Positions 1 to 9,550 are shown, counted from the first letter of the stretch. The stretch is 64,000 nucleotides of DNA from Comamonas serinivorans (GCF_002158865.1 NZ_CP021455.1:3410001-3474000); one strand, 5' to 3'. Notes: a model not told the origin generated them from the sequence alone. Translations and numbers: made by a program.

Positions 1-2
1 AC

Positions 3-52
3 CAGTACACCCCACCGACCGTTCACCAATGAACGACAATGGGCTCATACTG
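3..52. repeat. 50-bp palindromic element, copy 1
   Basis: Bounded by CAGTAC and ATACTG, with an inner CCGTTC/GAACG stem. It lies 44 bp beyond the 3' end of the crotonase gene at 97-867 and belongs to the 19-copy family described under copy 17. Confidence 0.85.
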
Positions 53-96
53 GCCGCAACAAAACACACACGAGGCGCGCTGGCCCCGCGGTCGCA

Positions 97-867
97 TCAG
101 GCCGAGAGCTTGCTGAAATCGGGCTTGCGCTTTTCGGCGAAGGCGGCAAAGGCCTCGCGGGCCTCGGCGCTCTTCAGGCGCTGCTGGAAGACCTCGCCTT
201 CCCGGTCCATCTGGGCGCTGATGAAGGCCGCATCGCGCATGAGCCGCTTCATGGCCGTGAGCGAGCCCGCGGGCTTGCTGGCCAGCTGGCGGGCCAGGCG
301 GTTGGCCTGCGCGCGCAGGTCAGGCAGGGGCACCACGCGGTTGGCCAGGCCCAGGTCCAGCGCGCGCTGGGCCGACACGGGCTCGCCCAGCGCGAACATT
401 TCGTAGGCGCGGGCGTAGCCGATGCGCTGCGGAATCAGCCAGGTCGACGCGGCCTCGGGCACCAGGGCCAGGTTCACGAACGGCGTGACCAGCTCGGCAT
501 CGTCGGCCAGCACCACCAGGTCGCAGTGCAGCAACAGCGTGGTGCCCACACCCACGGCCTTGCCTTGCACGGCCGCCACCAGCGGCGTGGTGGCGTTGGC
601 AAGGTTCTTCAAAAAGCGCGCCACGTGGCGCACGGCCGGACCAGCCCCGCTGGACTGCTTGGCGAAATCGCCGAGGTCGTTGCCTGCGGTGAACATGTCG
701 CCATCGCCCTGGAAGACGGTGGCCCGGATCTCGGGCTGGGCCTCGGCCGCTTCGAGGGCATCGGCCAGCGCGCCGTACATGTCGTTCGTCAGCGCATTCT
801 TTTTGTCGGGTCGCGTCAGCGTGATGGTTTGCACGCCGTCCAGCAGTTCAACGGTCACATCGGCCAT
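97..867 (-). CDS. enoyl-CoA hydratase/isomerase family protein (crotonase)
   Basis: This 256-residue crotonase probably acts on an acyl-CoA in the cytoplasm. The N-terminal LTRPDKKNALT block and the oxyanion-hole region (FTAGNDLGDF) are clear. The hydratase Glu expected in the GxxxELxxxCD block is absent (VGVGTTLLLHCD), while the second acidic position is kept in VPEAAS. That pattern fits a delta3-delta2-enoyl-CoA isomerase better than a classical hydratase; this is inference. The start was chosen at the ATG preceded by AGGAG on the minus strand; an upstream in-frame extension has no ribosome site. Flanked by two copies of the 50-bp element. Confidence 0.9.
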   Translation of the reverse strand: MADVTVELLDGVQTITLTRPDKKNALTNDMYGALADALEAAEAQPEIRATVFQGDGDMFTAGNDLGDFAKQSSGAGPAVRHVARFLKNLANATTPLVAAVQGKAVGVGTTLLLHCDLVVLADDAELVTPFVNLALVPEAASTWLIPQRIGYARAYEMFALGEPVSAQRALDLGLANRVVPLPDLRAQANRLARQLASKPAGSLTAMKRLMRDAAFISAQMDREGEVFQQRLKSAEAREAFAAFAEKRKPDFSKLSA

Positions 868-1368
868 GGGGTCGCTCCTGAAAAATGAGGGATTGGGGCG
901 CAGTATCGCGCGCACGCGCGTAGGGCCTGAGCCGGGCGCGACTGCTGCGCAGGGTCATCCACCGAATCTGCATGCGGTATATGCAGACTCTCGTTGATTT
1001 TGAAATGCCAGTGGCACCATACTGCAGTCAGTCCTGCAAAACCCGCCTGCCTGCTTCCAAGCCAGATCGGCCCTGGGCGGACGCACCGCCGACGTCGTGA
1101 CGGTCTCTCCGCCCCAGCTCGCCTGGGGTTTCATCTTCGGGTCTTCAAGCTTGGCCGGTGCGGCAGTGCTCGCGCTGGTCGACCACCGCGTCGCGCGCTT
1201 CCAGGTGTTGGTCGCGCAGCGCGGTCTGCACGCTGCACCAAGGCGCCGTGGTGACGGCGAGGCCGGCAGGCGATGACGCCTTGCGGTTGCCATGCGGCCT
1301 GCCCGGACGCTGAACCCGGGCCTGAAGACCCAGGCGCCCTGCCCGTCCTTCGGTCATCGGCCCGTGGC
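868..1368. other. intergenic region without a recognised gene
   Basis: About 500 bp between the crotonase start and the 3' end of the PadR gene. It holds one 50-bp element (975-1024) and presumably the crotonase promoter. Short open frames here show no family features and look like chance frames in GC-rich DNA. Confidence 0.6.
975..1024. repeat. 50-bp palindromic element, copy 2 (diverged)
   Basis: Ends are CGGTAT and ATACTG, exactly 50 bp apart. The inner stem is weak (CTCGTT...), so this copy is diverged. It sits about 110 bp upstream of the crotonase start. Confidence 0.65.
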
Positions 1369-2004
1369 TCAGGCGCGCTCGATCTTCAGCGCGGCCTCGT
1401 CGAGGATGGCGGCCAGGGCCTGGACCTGCGCCTCGCTCAAGGCGGCGCCCGCGGCGCCGGGCTGGCCATCGAGCTTGAGGCGCAACGCGGTCTTGAAGTT
1501 CTCGAGCGCGCGCACCAGCTGCGGGGGACGTCGGCGCTCGCCGCGGCCTTTGCCCTCGGCCAGGCGCGCCAGCAGGCGTTGCACGGCGGGTGCCTGCTCG
1601 TCCAGGGCCTGCTGGCCTTCGGGCGTGAGGGTGTACTGCTTGCGGCCGCCCTGGGTTTCCGTGGCGGTGACGTGGCCCATGTCGACCAGGTAGCTCAAGG
1701 TGGGGTAGATGGTGCCCGGGCTGGGCTGGTAGTCGCCGCCCACCAGCTCGCCCACGGCGCGGATGATGTCGTAGCCGTGGCTGGGTTGCTGCGCGATGAG
1801 GTGCAGGGCAATGAGGCGCAGGCCGCCCGACTCGAACATGCGCTCGCGCTTGCGGGCCCGGTGCTCGGGGTCATGGTGGGGGCCGTGGCCCATGGGGTCG
1901 CGGTGGCCATGCCGGCCGAAGCCCGACAAACCATCGTTCAAGGGGCCGCGCGGGCTGTGCAGGCTGTGGTGAAAGGCGTGGTGGTGATGGTGGTGATGAG
2001 GCAT
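1369..2004 (-). CDS. PadR-family regulator with His-rich N-terminus, YqjI-like
   Basis: A 211-residue repressor-type protein. The first ~55 residues are exceptionally His-rich (seven consecutive His after MP, then scattered HGH and HHD). A PadR winged helix follows (LIALHLIAQQPSHGYDIIRAV, then GTIYPTLSYLVDMG), then a helical C-terminus. This matches E. coli YqjI, a nickel-responsive PadR regulator with a His-rich metal-binding extension that represses the ferric reductase gene yqjH and itself. No yqjH-type gene is adjacent here. Start is ATG with CAAGGAG upstream. Overlapping palindromes just upstream (2025-2042) suggest autoregulation. Confidence 0.88.
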   Translation of the reverse strand: MPHHHHHHHAFHHSLHSPRGPLNDGLSGFGRHGHRDPMGHGPHHDPEHRARKRERMFESGGLRLIALHLIAQQPSHGYDIIRAVGELVGGDYQPSPGTIYPTLSYLVDMGHVTATETQGGRKQYTLTPEGQQALDEQAPAVQRLLARLAEGKGRGERRRPPQLVRALENFKTALRLKLDGQPGAAGAALSEAQVQALAAILDEAALKIERA

Positions 2005-2024
2005 CGAAGCTCCTTGTTGAAGAC

Positions 2025-2042
2025 ATATCTAAGATATATCTT
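2025..2042. promoter_or_regulatory. candidate operator of the His-rich PadR regulator
   Basis: Two overlapping perfect palindromes, ATATCT-A-AGATAT (2025-2037) and AAGATATATCTT (2031-2042), 21 bp upstream of the PadR-family start codon. AT-rich sequence of this kind stands out in GC-rich surroundings, and PadR/YqjI regulators bind inverted repeats at their own promoters. Confidence 0.7.
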
Positions 2043-2113
2043 TAAAAGGTGGCTTTCAAGCCCATCGGGCCCCGTTATTGTGTAAAGTTAGGGCGTCGAA
2101 CCCAAGATGCACA

Positions 2114-2163
2114 CAGTATCCGTGCATCTTCGTTTACCCTTCAACGAGAATGGGGTTGTACTA
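2114..2163. repeat. 50-bp palindromic element, copy 3
   Basis: CAGTAT at the left end and GTACTA at the right, with an inner TTCGTT/AACGAGAA stem. It lies 110 bp upstream of the PadR gene. Confidence 0.75.
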
Positions 2164-2534
2164 CCCCATTCATCGTCATTGGGCTTGCACACCGGTTTCC
2201 TGCGTCAAGCGACGCACGATGGGGAAGTCACGCTTGAAGCTGGCCTGGGCCTGTTCGGCGACCGCGGCCATGCCACCGCGACCACGGCCACCGGCGTGGC
2301 CTTGCTGCGGCTCAGCTGGCTGCCGCTGTGGTGGGGCCAGCAGTCGGTCTGGGTCTTCATCGCCGGCATGCTGCTGATCGTCGGTGCAGGCCGGCATGAC
2401 GATCACCTGGGCGACGGCTCGGGGGCAAACCGTTGGCTACGTCACGGCCACGCCGGCCCAGCCCTCAAGGCCACAGGGGGTGCCTTCAGGTCACACAGCG
2501 GCTCATCACGGAGCTGGCGGCCCGGCCGGGCCCG
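2164..2534. other. intergenic region with a possible decayed membrane-protein fragment
   Basis: About 370 bp between element copy 3 and the 3' end of dnaE. The + strand can encode a hydrophobic run near 2310-2385 (SWLPLWWGQQSVW followed by FIAGMLLIVGAG) that reads like one membrane helix. No start, ribosome site or full domain accompanies it, so it may be a gene remnant or chance. Confidence 0.3.
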
Positions 2535-5500
2535 TCACTCGTAGACGACCGCCGCACGGCCTTCGTCGGCCTGCGCCATCCAGCCCTTGAGCGCTTCGTC
2601 GCTCGGGAAGATCCAGGCCCGGTTGCCCAGCTCCAGCTCGGCCGTCACCCCGACGCCGCCCTCGGCGGGCCGCCGCTCCAGCGCAATGCGCACCGGCAGG
2701 CCGTGGCGCAGGTCGCCCTCCTCCGTGACCTCGACCTGGGCCGGGTGCTCGGCGATCAGGGCGCGCACATCGGGGGCCGCCTCGCCCACGACCACGCGCA
2801 GGAAGCGGCCGAAGCGACAACGCGCCTGCGCCAGGCTCCAGACCTGAGTGACCTTGAGCCGGAACCCACCCGAAAAGCGATCGGGCTGCATCAGCGCGGT
2901 GACGATCACGGTCTCGTCGTCCTTGAGCAGGCCTTTGGCGGCGGTGATCACCCGCTCGTCGGCCGTGGCCTCGATGCTGGCCGACTTGTCGTCCAGCTTG
3001 AACAGCGCCAGCTTGCCGCGCTGGCCATTGATGACGCGCAAGTCACCGATGATGCCGGCCAGCGTCAACTGGTCGCGCGTCTCGCCCAGGTCGGCGATGC
3101 GGCGGCGCGCAAAGCGGCGCACCTCGGCCTCGACCTCGTCGAACAAATGGCCCGAGAGGTAAAAGCCCACCGCCGTCTTCTCGAGCGTGAGCTGCTCGCG
3201 CACGCCGAAGGGCACGGCGGCCACCAGCGGGGGTTCTTCGGTGCTGGCGCCGGGGCCATCGTCAAACGCATCGAACAAGCCGCCCTGGTTGGCGTTCTCG
3301 TGCGTGGCGCTGGCAAAGTCGAAGGCCAGGTCGATGGAGGCGATGAGGCTGGCGCGGTCGCGCAGGATGGCGTCGAACGCACCGGCCTTGATGAGCGCCT
3401 CCAGCGTGCGCTTGTTGAGGCGGGCGCGGTCCACGCGCACGCAGAAATCGAACAGGCTCTTGAACGGCCCCGCGATGTCGCCCTTGGGCCCGGTGCCCCG
3501 CCCTTCACGCGCGGCGATGATGGCCTCGATGGCTTGCTCGCCCGTGCCTTTGACCGCGCCCAGGCCATAGCGGATCACGGTGTTGGACACCGGCTCGAAG
3601 CGGTAGGTGCCGCGGTTCACGTCGGGCATCTCGAAGCTCAGGCCCTCGCGCAAGGCGTCTTCGTAGAGCACCTTGAGCTTGTCCGTGTTGTCCATTTCCA
3701 CGGTCATGTTGGCGCAGAAGAACTCGGCCTTGTAGTGCACCTTGAGCCAGCCCGTGTGGTAGGCCAGCAGCGAGTAAGCGGCCGCGTGCGACTTGTTGAA
3801 GCCGTAGCCCGCGAACTTCTCCATCAGGTCGAAGATCTCGTCGGCCTTGGCTTCGTTGATGCCGTTCTTGGCCGCCCCCTCGCGGAAGGTGGCTCGGTGC
3901 TTGACCATCTCCTCCACCTTCTTTTTGCCCATGGCACGGCGCAGCAAGTCGGCGCCACCCAGCGAGTACCCCCCCAGCACCTGGGCGGTCTGCATCACCT
4001 GCTCCTGGTACACCATGATGCCGTAGGTCTCGGCCAGCACCCCTTCGACCAGTGGGTGCGGGTACTCCACCTCTTCGCGGCCGTGCTTGCGCGCGATGAA
4101 GGTGGGGATCAGGTCCATGGGCCCCGGGCGGTACAAGGCGTTCAGCGCGATCAGGTCTTCCAGCCGGCTGGGCTTGGCGTCCTTGAGCATGGCCTGCATG
4201 CCGCGGCTTTCAAACTGGAACACGGCTTCGGTGCGGCCCTCCGAGAACAGCGTGTAGGTCGCGCGGTCGTCCAGCGGAATGGTCTCGAACGCGAAGTTCT
4301 CCTGCCCCTTGTGGCGGCGCACGATGAACTCGCGCGCGAGTTCCATGATGGTCAGCGTGGCCAGCCCCAGGAAGTCGAACTTCACCAGCCCGATGTCCTC
4401 GACGTCGTTCTTGTCGAACTGGCTCACCGCCGAGTCGCTGCCCGGCTGCTGGTACAGCGGGCAGAAATCCGTCAGCTTGCCCGGCGCGATCACCACGCCA
4501 CCCGCGTGCATGCCGATGTTGCGCGTCAGCCCTTCGAGCTTTTGCGCCATCTCGATGAGGTTCTTGACGTCCTCCTCCTTGCGCACGCGTTCGTACAGCA
4601 GGGGCTCCAATTCGAGCGCGTAGTTGTTCTTGTCGCCCTCCTTCTTGGGCTCGGGCGGGTAGGCCAGCGTGTACGACATGCCCGGCTTGGCCGGCACCAG
4701 CTTGGAGATGCCGTCGCAGAAGGTGTAGCTCATGTCCATCACCCGGCCCACGTCGCGGATGGCGGCCTTGGCCGCCATGGTGCCGAAGGTGGCGATCTGG
4801 CTCACGGCCTCCTTGCCGTACTTCTGCTTCACGTAGTCGATCACGCGGTCGCGGTTGCTCTGGCAGAAGTCGATGTCGAAGTCGGGCATGGACACCCGCT
4901 CCGGGTTCAGGAAGCGTTCGAACAGCAGGTTGTACTGAAGTGGATCCAGGTCGGTGATCTTGAGCGCATAAGCCACCAGCGAGCCCGCGCCCGAGCCCCG
5001 GCCCGGGCCCACAGGGCAGCCGTTGTTCTTGGCCCAGTGGATGAAGTCGGCCACGATGAGGAAGTAGCCCGGAAAGCCCATGTTCAAGATGGTGCCGAGC
5101 TCGAACTCCAGCCGTTCCTGGTAGCGCGGCCGGGCTTCGTCGCGCTTGGCCGGGTCCGGAAACAGCAGCACCAGCCGCTCTTCCAACCCCTCGTTCGACA
5201 GCTGGCGGAAGTACTGCTCCACCGACATGGGCGTGCCATCGTCCAGCAGCGGCGTGGGAAAGTTAGGCAATTGCGGCTTGCCCAGCACCAGCTCCACGTT
5301 GCAGCGACGCGCGATTTCCACCGTGTTCGCCACGGCCGACGGCACGTCGGCAAACAAGGCCTCCATCTGCTCGTGCGTCTTGAAGCACTGCTCGCGCGTG
5401 AAGCGGCGCACCCGCTTGGCATTGCCCAGCACCTCGCCCTCGGCAATGCACACCCGTGCCTCGTGCGCCTCGTAATCGTCCGGCGTCAGGAACTGGATGG

Positions 5501-6095
5501 GGTGCGTGGCCACCACTGGCAGGTTCAGCCGCGCGGCCAGCTGCACGGCGGCCACCACCTGGGCCTCGTCATCGGCACGGCCGGCGCGCTGCAGTTCCAG
5601 GTAAAAGCGGTGCGGAAACACCGCGGCCAGGGCCAGGGCCGACTCGCTGGCACGCGCCTCGGCGCCCGCCAGCAAGGCCTGGCCCACCGGGCCGGCCGCC
5701 GCGCCCGACAAGGCCATCAAGCCCTCGGCCAGTTCCTCGATCCAGGCGAACTGAGCCACCGCCTGGTCGCGCTCCACGCCCCGCGTCCAGGCCCGGGCCA
5801 GGATTTCGCACAGGTTGAAATAGCCTTGCGTGCTCTGCACCAGCAACACGATGCGCGAGGTGTCGCCCGGCGCCATACCGGGCAGCCCGCTGATCACCAC
5901 CTCGGCCCCCAGCACCGGCTTGACGCCCTTGCCGCGCGCGCCCTTGTAGAGCTTGACGGCGCCGAACAGGTTGCTCAGGTCGGTGACGGCCAGCGCAGGC
6001 TGCCCATCCTTGGCCGCGGCCTTGACCAGATCGCCGATGGTGCTCGTGCCATCGACGACCGAAAACTCTGAATGACTGCGCAGGTGAACAAACAT
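2535..6095 (-). CDS. dnaE: DNA polymerase III subunit alpha
   Basis: Catalytic subunit of the replicative polymerase, 1186 residues, the usual DnaE length. It opens with the PHP domain (FVHLRSHSEFSVVDG, residues 2-16). The polymerase palm follows, with the catalytic block PDFDIDF near residue 400 and VGPGRGSGAGSLVAY just before it. FNKSHAAAYSLLAYHTGWLK lies in the fingers region and the C-terminus carries the OB-fold and tau-binding part. The start ATG gives the canonical N-terminus. Transcribed alone; a long open frame on the opposite strand is a codon-bias shadow. Confidence 0.98.
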   Translation of the reverse strand: MFVHLRSHSEFSVVDGTSTIGDLVKAAAKDGQPALAVTDLSNLFGAVKLYKGARGKGVKPVLGAEVVISGLPGMAPGDTSRIVLLVQSTQGYFNLCEILARAWTRGVERDQAVAQFAWIEELAEGLMALSGAAAGPVGQALLAGAEARASESALALAAVFPHRFYLELQRAGRADDEAQVVAAVQLAARLNLPVVATHPIQFLTPDDYEAHEARVCIAEGEVLGNAKRVRRFTREQCFKTHEQMEALFADVPSAVANTVEIARRCNVELVLGKPQLPNFPTPLLDDGTPMSVEQYFRQLSNEGLEERLVLLFPDPAKRDEARPRYQERLEFELGTILNMGFPGYFLIVADFIHWAKNNGCPVGPGRGSGAGSLVAYALKITDLDPLQYNLLFERFLNPERVSMPDFDIDFCQSNRDRVIDYVKQKYGKEAVSQIATFGTMAAKAAIRDVGRVMDMSYTFCDGISKLVPAKPGMSYTLAYPPEPKKEGDKNNYALELEPLLYERVRKEEDVKNLIEMAQKLEGLTRNIGMHAGGVVIAPGKLTDFCPLYQQPGSDSAVSQFDKNDVEDIGLVKFDFLGLATLTIMELAREFIVRRHKGQENFAFETIPLDDRATYTLFSEGRTEAVFQFESRGMQAMLKDAKPSRLEDLIALNALYRPGPMDLIPTFIARKHGREEVEYPHPLVEGVLAETYGIMVYQEQVMQTAQVLGGYSLGGADLLRRAMGKKKVEEMVKHRATFREGAAKNGINEAKADEIFDLMEKFAGYGFNKSHAAAYSLLAYHTGWLKVHYKAEFFCANMTVEMDNTDKLKVLYEDALREGLSFEMPDVNRGTYRFEPVSNTVIRYGLGAVKGTGEQAIEAIIAAREGRGTGPKGDIAGPFKSLFDFCVRVDRARLNKRTLEALIKAGAFDAILRDRASLIASIDLAFDFASATHENANQGGLFDAFDDGPGASTEEPPLVAAVPFGVREQLTLEKTAVGFYLSGHLFDEVEAEVRRFARRRIADLGETRDQLTLAGIIGDLRVINGQRGKLALFKLDDKSASIEATADERVITAAKGLLKDDETVIVTALMQPDRFSGGFRLKVTQVWSLAQARCRFGRFLRVVVGEAAPDVRALIAEHPAQVEVTEEGDLRHGLPVRIALERRPAEGGVGVTAELELGNRAWIFPSDEALKGWMAQADEGRAAVVYE

Positions 6096-6509
6096 CGCGC
6101 GATTTTAGAGACCCCGGCCCGCTCGCCCGAGCCGGCGAACGGTCAGCCCACGCGCTGCGAGGCCATGCGCCGGCCGAACCGTGCCCAGTCGTCGTGGTCA
6201 CGGCCCACTTCGGGGACGGGGGAGCCAAGCACGATGACCAGACGATGAGGCTTGGCGCTGCCGATCAGTGCCAGGATGGCCGAGCGCTGGAAAACGGGGG
6301 CTGACCCGTCAGCAGGTGCCACGTCATGCTGGCGCGTGCCAGGCCTCACGCCCTGGCGACACAGGGCCAGCTGCGGCGCCAGGGCTGAGTCACCCCATGG
6401 TTTGAACGGTCAGCACCGGTTGGCTGCCCTCTGCATCCGAGCAATTCAAAAGGCAGTACACCCGGCTTCTCGCTCAACAGACAACGAGAGCCGGGCGATA
6501 CTCGATTCA
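6096..6509. other. intergenic region upstream of dnaE
   Basis: About 410 bp between the dnaE start and the 3' end of the secreted paralogue at 6510. It presumably contains the dnaE promoter and holds one 50-bp element (6454-6503). I see no gene in it. Confidence 0.6.
6454..6503. repeat. 50-bp palindromic element, copy 4
   Basis: CAGTAC to ATACTC with near-complementary arms (CCCGGCTTCTCG and CGAGAGCCGGG). It lies 6 bp beyond the stop of the secreted paralogue at 6510. Confidence 0.85.
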
Positions 6510-7985
6510 TCAATTCAACACGCGCACATGGGGGACCACCGAGCCGTAGTTCCCGTTTTGCGCCGTGTTGCGCAGCGAGGTGGCGGAATAGCCCAGCATG
6601 GGGCCGTGGCGCAGGCCATCTTGGCTCAGCGCGCGCGATCTGAAGATGGCCCACCCGGCTTCATAGACACCTGGCCTTCCTAATTCGCGACCCAGCGGCG
6701 TCAGGCCGGCCTGCAAGACCTGGACGGACCCAAACGTCACCACCGTCACCACCCCACACGCACGCCAGGGCTGCGGCAAGGCAAAGCCCGCATCTGATAA
6801 GGCATTCATTTCGCGGTTCCAGACCTCCAGGCCCGCGGGGCTGCACACCATGCTGCCCATCTCCCCGTTTGGCGGGAGGACCACGCCACTAACCCCGGGC
6901 AGCCTCAACAATTGACCACTGCGGGGATCCACCGCCACCACATAGCGGCGCAGGGGTTGGCTGATCACCCAATCCGTGGCACCGGGCACGCTGGTCGCCT
7001 CCACCGTGTGCACGAATTCATTGGCCAGGCCGGGCCGACCTTCGCCACGGCTGTGTTGCGCCTCTACCTGTGCCTGGGCCGACGTGCCGGCCAGCGGCGT
7101 GGACAGGTCGGGCAGGTCGCTCCAGCTCAGGCCGTTCAGCGTGAGCACAGGATCCGTCGTTTGAGCCAGGCCCGCAGATCCAGCGGCCACATCGGTCTGA
7201 GGTGCGAACGCCCAGTTCGCCACAGCCGGCCGGCCCTGTGCATCCACCGCCGCCACCGCGTGCTGGCGCCCGCTGTAACTGGCGTAATTCGACAAGCGGA
7301 TGATTTGCCACATGCCCATGAGCCCGCCCGTGGGCGGCGCCAGACCCACGGCACGCGCTTGATCTTCGCGGGTGATGGCAGCCGGCTGCGTCAGGACGGC
7401 CAACGCAGCGGCATCGCACGACGCGGGTAAGCCTTTTTGGGGACGGATGACATTGAACAGGACACCCGAATCTCCGGGCGCGACATCTGCCATGACGATG
7501 GCCTCGACCAGCCCCTCGCGCGTGTGCAGAGCCTTGGCGTCTGCCGGCAGTTCGGGCTGCAGGCGGTCCGTGCGAAAAGCCACGCCGCTCAAACTGGCCG
7601 GCAGCGTACAGCTGTTGTCGGGCGTAACCAGGCGAGTCAGGCCATCTTCCCCCTGCGACAGGCTGGCCGTCCACACATCGCTCGGACCGAGAAGCACCAT
7701 GAAGTCGAGCAGCGTGTCGCCATTGGCCGCGCCGCGAAAGCGCACCTTCAGCAGCTTGCCGTTGACCGGGTCGGTGTTGACCCAGCTGAGCAGCGTGTTG
7801 TTGTCACCCTGGGTGCTGAAATATGGCGTGATGAGCTGGTGGCCCGGCTCGTCGCTGGTCCAACGCAGCTGCGTGGCCGTGGTGCCCGTGCCGGGGCCGA
7901 AGAGCTGCGCCTGGCTGGGGCCAGCCGAGCAGACCCATGCCATTGCGGCAGCGGCCAGCCAGGTCATGCGTGCAGGGCATGTCAT
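6510..7985 (-). CDS. secreted protein of unknown function, paralogue B
   Basis: A 491-residue protein with a Sec signal peptide (hydrophobic core LAAAAMAWVCSAG, cleavage after SQA). The mature chain begins QLFGPGTGTTATQLRWTSDEPGHQLITPYF, and this start is nearly identical in the upstream gene at 7982-9451. I do not recognise the family. It appears beta-rich, with no membrane segment after the signal and no sorting tail. Its ATG overlaps the upstream stop by 4 bp (ATGA), so the pair is translationally coupled and arose by tandem duplication. Compared with paralogue A the middle and C-terminal parts diverge most. Likely periplasmic, surface or extracellular. Confidence 0.85.
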   Translation of the reverse strand: MTCPARMTWLAAAAMAWVCSAGPSQAQLFGPGTGTTATQLRWTSDEPGHQLITPYFSTQGDNNTLLSWVNTDPVNGKLLKVRFRGAANGDTLLDFMVLLGPSDVWTASLSQGEDGLTRLVTPDNSCTLPASLSGVAFRTDRLQPELPADAKALHTREGLVEAIVMADVAPGDSGVLFNVIRPQKGLPASCDAAALAVLTQPAAITREDQARAVGLAPPTGGLMGMWQIIRLSNYASYSGRQHAVAAVDAQGRPAVANWAFAPQTDVAAGSAGLAQTTDPVLTLNGLSWSDLPDLSTPLAGTSAQAQVEAQHSRGEGRPGLANEFVHTVEATSVPGATDWVISQPLRRYVVAVDPRSGQLLRLPGVSGVVLPPNGEMGSMVCSPAGLEVWNREMNALSDAGFALPQPWRACGVVTVVTFGSVQVLQAGLTPLGRELGRPGVYEAGWAIFRSRALSQDGLRHGPMLGYSATSLRNTAQNGNYGSVVPHVRVLN

Positions 7986-9451
7986 GGATTCTCCTTGGCG
8001 GGCGACAGCAGACGAACGTGGGGCGTTACGCTGCCGTAATTGCCATTCTGTGAAACGTTGCGCAGCGAGGTTGCGGCATAGCCCAGCACCGGCAATCCCT
8101 CCGGCTCGGCAAAGGACGCCCTCACCCAACCCGCTTGAAGGGCCTGGGGGATGATGTTCCACACACCACGGGGCGTGAAGGCGGTCTGCAACACGGTCTC
8201 AGAGCCGTCGTCGGCAGGCATGGAAGGAACATCCACCACACCGCACAGGCTGACTTGACTCACCACAGAAAACGACGTGCTGTGACTCACGCCGTCTCGA
8301 TCCACCATCAAGGGCGTGAACGAGGTGCACACCTGCTTGCCCCAGGGCTTGGTCACCACCTGCCAAGAGGCTGCCCGGTCAGCGGGCACCACCTGCCCGG
8401 TCTGGCCGTCAAACGCCATCACATAACGCTTCAACGGTTGCGTCAGCACCCAGTCTGTCGACCCGGGCACGCTGGCACCCTCTGCGGTCGACACGAACTC
8501 ATTGGCAACGGCCGTCGCGGTGATGCCTGCGGCCAACGCCTGCACCTGCCCCTGGGCAGACGTTCCCACCACGGGGGTCGACAGGTCCGGCAGGTCGCCC
8601 CAGGTCAAGCCATGGAGGGTGAGCACCGGGTCGGTCGTTTGCGCCTTGGCCACGTCATCGGCCGGTTCCGCGGATTGGGGTGCCCATGCCCAGTTGGCGG
8701 CAGCGCGCTGGCCCAGCGCATCGACCGCAGCGATGGCGTGCTGGCGGCCCGCGTAGCTGGCGTAATTCGACAGGCGGATGATTTGCCACATGCCCATGAG
8801 CCCGCCCGTGGGCTGCGCCAGACCCAGCGCCTGGGCCTGGGCCTCGGTGGCGAGTGCGCCGGGCTGCGTGAGGGGAGCGAGCACATCGGCGGCGCACCGC
8901 TTCCGTCGCACTTCGTCGTACAGCGACCCCGGCGCCACATCGGCCATCTGCACGGTCTCGACCAAGCCTTCACGGGTGTGCATGGCCTGGGCGGTCGCCG
9001 TCAAGCCGGGCTGCAGCCGATCGGTGCGGAACGCCACGTCCTTCAAGCTGGCCGGCAGCGTGCAACTGCCGTCGGGCGAGGTGAGGCGCGTGATGCCATC
9101 TTCGCCTTGCGACAGGCTGGCCGTCCACACGTCGCCAGGACCGAGGAGCACCGTGAAATCGAGCAGCGTGTCGCCATTGGCCGCACCGCGAAAACGCACC
9201 TTCAGCAGCTTGCCGTTGGTGCGGTCGGTGTTGACCCAGCTGAGCAGCGTGTTGTTGTCACCCTGGGTGCTGAAATACGGCGTGATGAGCTGGTGGCCCG
9301 GCTCGTCGCTGGTCCAGCGCAGCTGCGTGGCCGTGGTGCCCGTGCCGGGGCCGAAGAGCTGCGCCTGGGCGGCGCCCGCGCAGGCCAGCGTCACCGCGCC
9401 AGCAGCCGCCAACGTTGCCGCCCGCCAGCGCGGGAGTTTGGTCTGTTTCAT
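7982..9451 (-). CDS. secreted protein of unknown function, paralogue A
   Basis: First gene of the tandem pair, 489 residues, with a good AGGGAG ribosome site and a signal peptide (ATLAAAGAVTLACAGAAQA). Long stretches are almost identical to paralogue B: YFSTQGDNNTLLSWVNTD, LKVRFRGAANGDTLLD and GLMGMWQIIRLSNYAS. The segment after ADVAPG differs in length and sequence, suggesting a variable loop. Both carry the C-terminal block LGYAATSLRN-SQNGNYGSV-PHVRLL. No catalytic signature was recognised. Function unknown; a surface or envelope role is a guess from the signal peptide. Confidence 0.87.
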   Translation of the reverse strand: MKQTKLPRWRAATLAAAGAVTLACAGAAQAQLFGPGTGTTATQLRWTSDEPGHQLITPYFSTQGDNNTLLSWVNTDRTNGKLLKVRFRGAANGDTLLDFTVLLGPGDVWTASLSQGEDGITRLTSPDGSCTLPASLKDVAFRTDRLQPGLTATAQAMHTREGLVETVQMADVAPGSLYDEVRRKRCAADVLAPLTQPGALATEAQAQALGLAQPTGGLMGMWQIIRLSNYASYAGRQHAIAAVDALGQRAAANWAWAPQSAEPADDVAKAQTTDPVLTLHGLTWGDLPDLSTPVVGTSAQGQVQALAAGITATAVANEFVSTAEGASVPGSTDWVLTQPLKRYVMAFDGQTGQVVPADRAASWQVVTKPWGKQVCTSFTPLMVDRDGVSHSTSFSVVSQVSLCGVVDVPSMPADDGSETVLQTAFTPRGVWNIIPQALQAGWVRASFAEPEGLPVLGYAATSLRNVSQNGNYGSVTPHVRLLSPAKENP

Positions 9452-9500
9452 GCCGATCTCCCTGTGTCGATGTGCGCCTGAAGCAGGCACACCCTCCTGC

Positions 9501-9550
9501 CAGTATGGGGCCATTCCCGTTTCAAATTAAACGGTAACAACCCCATACTG
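9501..9550. repeat. 50-bp palindromic element, copy 5
   Basis: CAGTATGGGG and CCCCATACTG ends are perfect complements; inner CCGTTT/AAACGG stem. It lies between paralogue A's start (50 bp) and the dienelactone hydrolase stop (6 bp). Confidence 0.92.

Noticed and set aside
2164..2534. + strand frame with one membrane-like helix
   Set aside because: One hydrophobic run without start, ribosome site or homology is not enough for a gene call; kept only as a possible remnant.
2433..6071. Very long open frame on the + strand opposite dnaE
   Set aside because: Its low-complexity His/Gln/Val/Gly-rich translation has no domain, and it is the codon-bias shadow of dnaE in GC-rich DNA.
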